A stretch of DNA of 64,000 nucleotides, taken from Marisa cornuarietis. Lineage: Eukaryota > Mollusca > Gastropoda > Architaenioglossa > Ampullariidae. Where the stretch lies: positions 13,979,501 to 14,043,500 of the forward strand of contig SMMW01000001.1 in NCBI GenBank assembly GCA_004794655.1, in the 5' to 3' direction. This document shows, piece by piece, positions 60,233 to 64,000 of the stretch (positions are counted from its first letter, which is position 1; each line of letters opens with the position of its first letter). The notes beneath the pieces are model-generated. The model was not told where the DNA came from. It ran no database searches and saw only the letters and a program-made list of their open reading frames with translations. Both the position numbers and the translations under genes were made by a program.

Positions 60233-60407
60233 TCAATACACACAACCCGTTATCGATCGGCTCCGTCTTAGACTGCGGCTGGTGCCACTGCCTGCATCTG
60301 GAGTGGGTAGGACTTCAGGGGAGGTATTGCCCGCTGCAAATGCTGGACGCAAGAAGACATCTGGTACACAGCCAAGAAGCCGACGCGGATGGTCATCAAA
60401 TGATGTG
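60233..60407 (-). CDS. Candidate terminal exon, product unknown
   Basis: On the minus strand an acceptor (CTGCATGTCAG) precedes an open frame of about 57 codons that starts TSFDDHPRRLLGCVPDVFLR. It continues to a Ser/Arg-rich end, SRSLRRSRSITGC, and then a stop. Composition and codon use look exon-like. There is no recognised domain, and another frame is also partly open. Confidence 0.25.
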
Positions 60408-61050
60408 CTGACATGCAGACAGCGAGCTTAAGATAAAGTGGAAGATTTCTGTCTGAACGTGCATGCATGTGTGTGTGTTCGGTACTTTGTTTGTTTGTTT
60501 TTTTTTGGGGGGGAGGAGATTAGGCAAAGGGAGGCAAAGCAAAGCTCGCTCATTCTGCACTTACCATTCCGTGCAATGTTCACGCACAGCCGATATTTTA
60601 AGAAGCATAATAACACAGAATGACACAGAAAGAGAGAAGACAAAGTGCTCGTTTGAAATTTAGGTAGGATGAAGGGTGGGGAACGCAAGGTCCTATAGAG
60701 ACTATTTCTAGGGAAGAGACACAGCAAGGAAAAACCGAGTTGATGGAAAAGTCTCATGTAGCGACGAGAGTTTTCTGTGAAGGTTTTTTGTTATGTGCAT
60801 TTGACGTAAGGTGTAAAAACAAGCTCCCGTAATCGTTATTTTTACACCTGTAATCACCAATGTTTGTGAGCAGCAAGTTTTTAAACCGTTGCTAAACCGG
60901 AATTTTGGTAGTACGGAAGCAGAACCACTTGGCACATACAATAATGACTTATTCCACCAACATATTTTTCACGTCTGAGATGGGTTTTTGTTTTTTGGCC
61001 TTATAGTTTGATACAGAGATTCTTGGTCTGTCTTTCTATCTTTTTGTCTG

Positions 61051-61087
<37 letters not shown>

Positions 61088-61312
61088 AACACACAAACGA
61101 TGATTGATTAGAAAGCACGTATGATTTCTACACGTGTGTGCATTGCTCTTTAATCCACTGCAGTTTTGAGCAGCTTTAAAGTGCGTCGAGTGCATGCAAG
61201 CCCGAGCTTTAGGAAGAACATGCAAAAGGCTGACAACGAGAAACTAGTCATCGTTTACATCACGTACTGAACGAGAACTAAATACACGTTTATTGTACAG
61301 AGGACCTTTCAC
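60408..61312. other. No gene seen; short CT/CA run near 61050-61087
   Basis: Nothing supportable. Confidence 0.5.
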
Positions 61313-61313
61313 A

Positions 61314-61393
<80 letters not shown>

Positions 61394-61395
61394 AA
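61313..61395. repeat. (AAAG)n microsatellite, about 83 bp
   Basis: About 20 pure tetranucleotide units, the longest purine-only tract in the window. Confidence 0.97.
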
Positions 61396-61414
61396 TTTCT
61401 ACGTGGTCGCCAAG

Positions 61415-61663
61415 ATGGCCACCTTCGGTCTTGAAACGGCCAACGCTACTGGAACTGGCATGCGCCCGCGTTTTGGACATTGCGATGTGAATGACCCGGC
61501 TGTGTGCATGCTAACCTCCCCTGGCTCCAGACCCGCCATTATGTTAATGTCTGCGTTATGTAAAAGGTACACTACTCTTGATGGAGACCACTCGAGTCTC
61601 GTCTTACCGTCAAGGAATACAAGAGTTTTAAATCTATTTCTGCTCCTCACATGGAACAAATAA
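61415..61663 (+). CDS. Weak ORF (82 aa) with YY1-like start
   Basis: CGCCAAGATGGCCACC gives a good start context over the ATG at 61415, directly after the AAAG tract. The 82-residue product has no recognised motif. The opposite strand is open over the same interval, so coding is doubtful. A donor-like AAAG|GTACAC lies at 61567/61568. Confidence 0.2.
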   Translation: MATFGLETANATGTGMRPRFGHCDVNDPAVCMLTSPGSRPAIMLMSALCKRYTTLDGDHSSLVLPSRNTRVLNLFLLLTWNK

Positions 61664-62360
61664 AAATATCGACTATTTAATAGTCCCAGGCTGGAGACGT
61701 TTTGTTGTCAAATATTCAATGTCAGAGCTTGCAAGTTCTTGATTTCTGATTAGACAGGTTTCATCAGCATTTCTCGTCTTTAAACTGTTAGAACTTGAAA
61801 TAAAAAAATTAGATGTTCACACATTAAAAAAAACGAGAAAATATGGAATGTCTTCTTCTTAAACGAAAACAAAAATATAATTCTTGTACACGCTTTTTCA
61901 AAGTTTTTCTCTAATTTAATAATATTATTAATTAATAACAATATGGACCCCGAGAATGGGTTAGTAAACAACATAAATATAAACGTATATAATAAATATA
62001 AATAATAGTCTTAATAGAAAATGAGCGAGCATTTTATGTAATTTCCTTAGTATAAGAATGAAACGAAGATTTCCAGATAGGGATATCAAGTTTCAGTCAT
62101 TCCTGTCCGAGGTAGTCTCAAGGCCTTTCGTCATAAAAAGAGTTTGGGCTGAAGTGCGACAGACGGGAGAGAATAAACTTGTTTGCTGGCTGGTTGTGTA
62201 GTCTGTCATCCGATCGGTCTGTCGGTAGGTGCCATACTGGATTTCTGGACAGCTTCATTTTTGTTTTAATTTTTATAATTTTTAGATTACTTGAACATCA
62301 ACTGTGAACTGTGACTCAGCTGCCAAGCAGGACCCAGTATGGAACAATACAGACTCTACA
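61664..62360. other. AT-rich DNA; possible 5' UTR of the LINE from about 62160
   Basis: No ORF1-like sequence is seen upstream of the endonuclease start. The LINE's 5' boundary cannot be fixed because its 3' end and any target-site duplication lie outside the window. Confidence 0.4.
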
Positions 62361-64000
62361 ATGCAAGGTAGTCTTAGAATATTGAACTGGAATGTAGGAG
62401 GGCTTTTACCTAAACTTAGTGATAAGGATATGGTAGAATATTTGAAATCATTTGATGTTGTATGCATAACAGAATCATATATCGAAAACATTATGCAGTT
62501 AGACACTCTCTCTCTGAATTCCAGTGGTACTTTGCCCCTGCGAAAAAACTTAGTTATCATGGCAGACCGTCTGGTGGGGTTGTGGTCATGGTGAGGAAAC
62601 ACTTAAACGATTCCATAGAACATATAAGTATTGCCTACGACCAAATAGTGGTACTTAATATGAAAAGAAAACTACTGAACTTAGACAAAGATATAATTTG
62701 TATTTGTACTTATATACCACCGTACGATTCACCATATTATAACGCCACAAACGAGATAGATGGTATTGATGCTTTAGAAATGTGCCTCTCAGACTTAAGG
62801 GAAATGGAAGAAGATTTCTATATCCTTTTGTGTGGAGACATGAACGCACGAACTGGTATGTCCAATAATTGTATATCCCCAAGATATATATTCTCGAAAG
62901 ACGAGGAAGAAATAATTTTTGAGAGGACTTCAGATGACCCAGTAATCAACACCTTTGGCAGGAAATTACTTGACCTGTGCCAGTTGTATGAATGCTCTAT
63001 TCTTAATGGCTGTAGCTTTTTCGATGCAGATAGTAGCATGACCTTTATTTCACAGGCTGGGTCCAGTTTGCTAGATTACTTTTGTGCATCAAACGATCTG
63101 TGCGAGGAAGGCATATTTTTGTCTCTGAAAGTAGAAAATAGAGTAGAGTCAGACCACCTGCCAGTCGTGTTGACGGTAAGCGTGACGCGGACAGACCGAG
63201 CTGATGCACGTGCAGAGGGGAGGTACATAGAGAACGTAGTGTGGGACAAGACAGATCTATTTTTAGCTGCACTGAGTACAGGGGAAGCCCAAGAGAAGCT
63301 AGCACGTGCAAGTTGTGAAATAGAACAGGACCCGAACAATGCCATGGGGATTTTTGTGAACTGCCTTCTGTCGGCTGCGACATGCATGAAGAAAAGAATC
63401 TTTGTAGGAGATCGTAAAAAAGATGCAGAATGGTTTGACCATGAGTGTGTAGAAGCCAAGAAACTCGCCAAGTGTTACCTACGCAAGTTGAGGCGAAATA
63501 TATCGGACCAGTACCGAACACAGTACGTGGAAGCAAGACGTCAGTATCAGAGAATAATCAGGGAGAAAAAGAAAAATTTCAAAAAGACGAAAGCAGAGCG
63601 ATTGTCACAACAAATAAATAATCCTAAGCTCTTCTGGGCAGAAATTAACTCATGTCTTAACAAAAAAGTCAGGAAATCAGCTAGCGAAAAAATTTCTGCA
63701 AATGAATGGATGAACCACTTTACTGAAGTTTTTAAATCAAATACTGTGAGCTCTCCCAGTTTAAACCTCTCTGATGCTGACCAATTGTCCGGAGTAGACG
63801 CATTAGATGAAACTATAAGCGAAGACGAGGTGCGCTCAGCAATCAGGGGCCTGAACTCTGGGAAGGCATGTGGTGTAGATAACATTTTGGCAGAAATGTT
63901 AAAAGTTGCCGAAGAACACGTATTGGCCTTTCTGACTAAATACTTCAATAATATGTTTGTAAACGGGAAATGTCCCGACCGATGGAAAGAAGCTATCATT
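62361..64000 (+). mobile_element. LINE (non-LTR retrotransposon): endonuclease and start of reverse transcriptase
   Basis: The frame opens MQGSLRILNWNVGG, with catalytic Asn in LNWN (residue 9) and Glu in ITES (residue 38), as in AP-like endonucleases. A (CT)5 run at 62506-62515 shifts the frame by +2, and the original frame then stops at 62594. From 62516 the second frame is open without a stop to the window end. It carries GDMNAR (62834-62851), TFISQ (63041), LLDYF (about 63068-63082) and SDHLPVV (63149), completing the endonuclease set. A linker follows, then GLNSGKACGVDNI (about 63848-63886) and NGKCPDRWKEAII, the first reverse-transcriptase motifs. The catalytic YADD lies beyond the edge. 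The motif set fits the jockey/CR1/L2/I group rather than RTE or L1; the clade is not settled. Young but apparently inactive. Confidence 0.92.

Noticed and set aside
63045..63999. Minus-strand ORFs of 131-163 codons under the LINE
   Set aside because: Antisense shadows of the plus-strand endonuclease/reverse-transcriptase frame.
1..64000. CRISPR arrays, insertion sequences or bacterial operons
   Set aside because: No spaced identical repeats with unique spacers, no ribosome-binding sites and no compact gene order. The sequence is eukaryotic in every respect.

Overview
This window looks like a stretch of animal (metazoan) nuclear DNA with few genes, most likely from a mollusc or a related lophotrochozoan. 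The evidence is the absence of any long intact host open reading frame, many long pure (CA)n/(GT)n arrays, tRNA-derived SINEs with target-site duplications, LINE endonuclease/reverse-transcriptase sequence, miniature inverted-repeat elements, decayed old tandem repeats, and scattered CpG-rich patches with TATA, NRF1-like or YY1-like motifs and consensus splice donors. The mollusc placement is an inference from repeat style. Nothing resembles bacterial operons, plasmids or CRISPR.

Layout. 0-6 kb: a TATA-type promoter interrupted by a minus-strand SINE (294-514, perfect 11-bp duplication), a near-perfect 147-bp triplication (871-1311), two long CA/GT arrays, a retroelement 3' tail, a MITE-like element (4823-5201) and a second SINE (5474-5645). 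7-18 kb: a MITE with 19-bp terminal inverted repeats (7302-7567), a CpG-rich patch with a splice donor (9640-10202), two ancient tandem arrays (about 53 bp and about 70 bp units), another tRNA-like SINE, and possible minus-strand exons near 13.8 and 14.7 kb. 18-30 kb: the densest microsatellites, a third ancient array, a possible secreted-protein exon (22244-22376), a CpG-rich minus-strand first-exon candidate (24317-24560), a SINE with a 14-bp duplication (28866-29052) and a CpG-rich promoter candidate (29400-29760). 30-42 kb is mostly unremarkable AT-leaning DNA, with a YY1-type start site at 34.6 kb, a short ORF with a signal-peptide-like start, a 70-nt pre-miRNA-like hairpin (37999-38068) and a frameshifted minus-strand pseudogene of a multicopy uncharacterised family (38388-39392). 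42-56 kb holds GT/GA-rich DNA, trinucleotide arrays, SINE pieces, possible membrane-protein exons on the minus strand near 50 kb, a 10-bp-period minisatellite (52088-52410) and a 22-bp self-complementary repeat. 56-64 kb holds a decayed minus-strand LINE, a 122-nt inverted repeat, a long (AAAG)n tract and, at the right edge, a plus-strand LINE (62361 to the end) whose endonuclease and start of reverse transcriptase are open except for one frameshift in a CT repeat.

No set of genes here can be shown to work together. The well-supported content is mobile DNA and repeats. Host-gene signals are isolated exon or promoter candidates that need transcript evidence. Most apparent ORFs of 60-200 codons arise from simple repeats, from a triplication whose unit is a multiple of three, or from chance.
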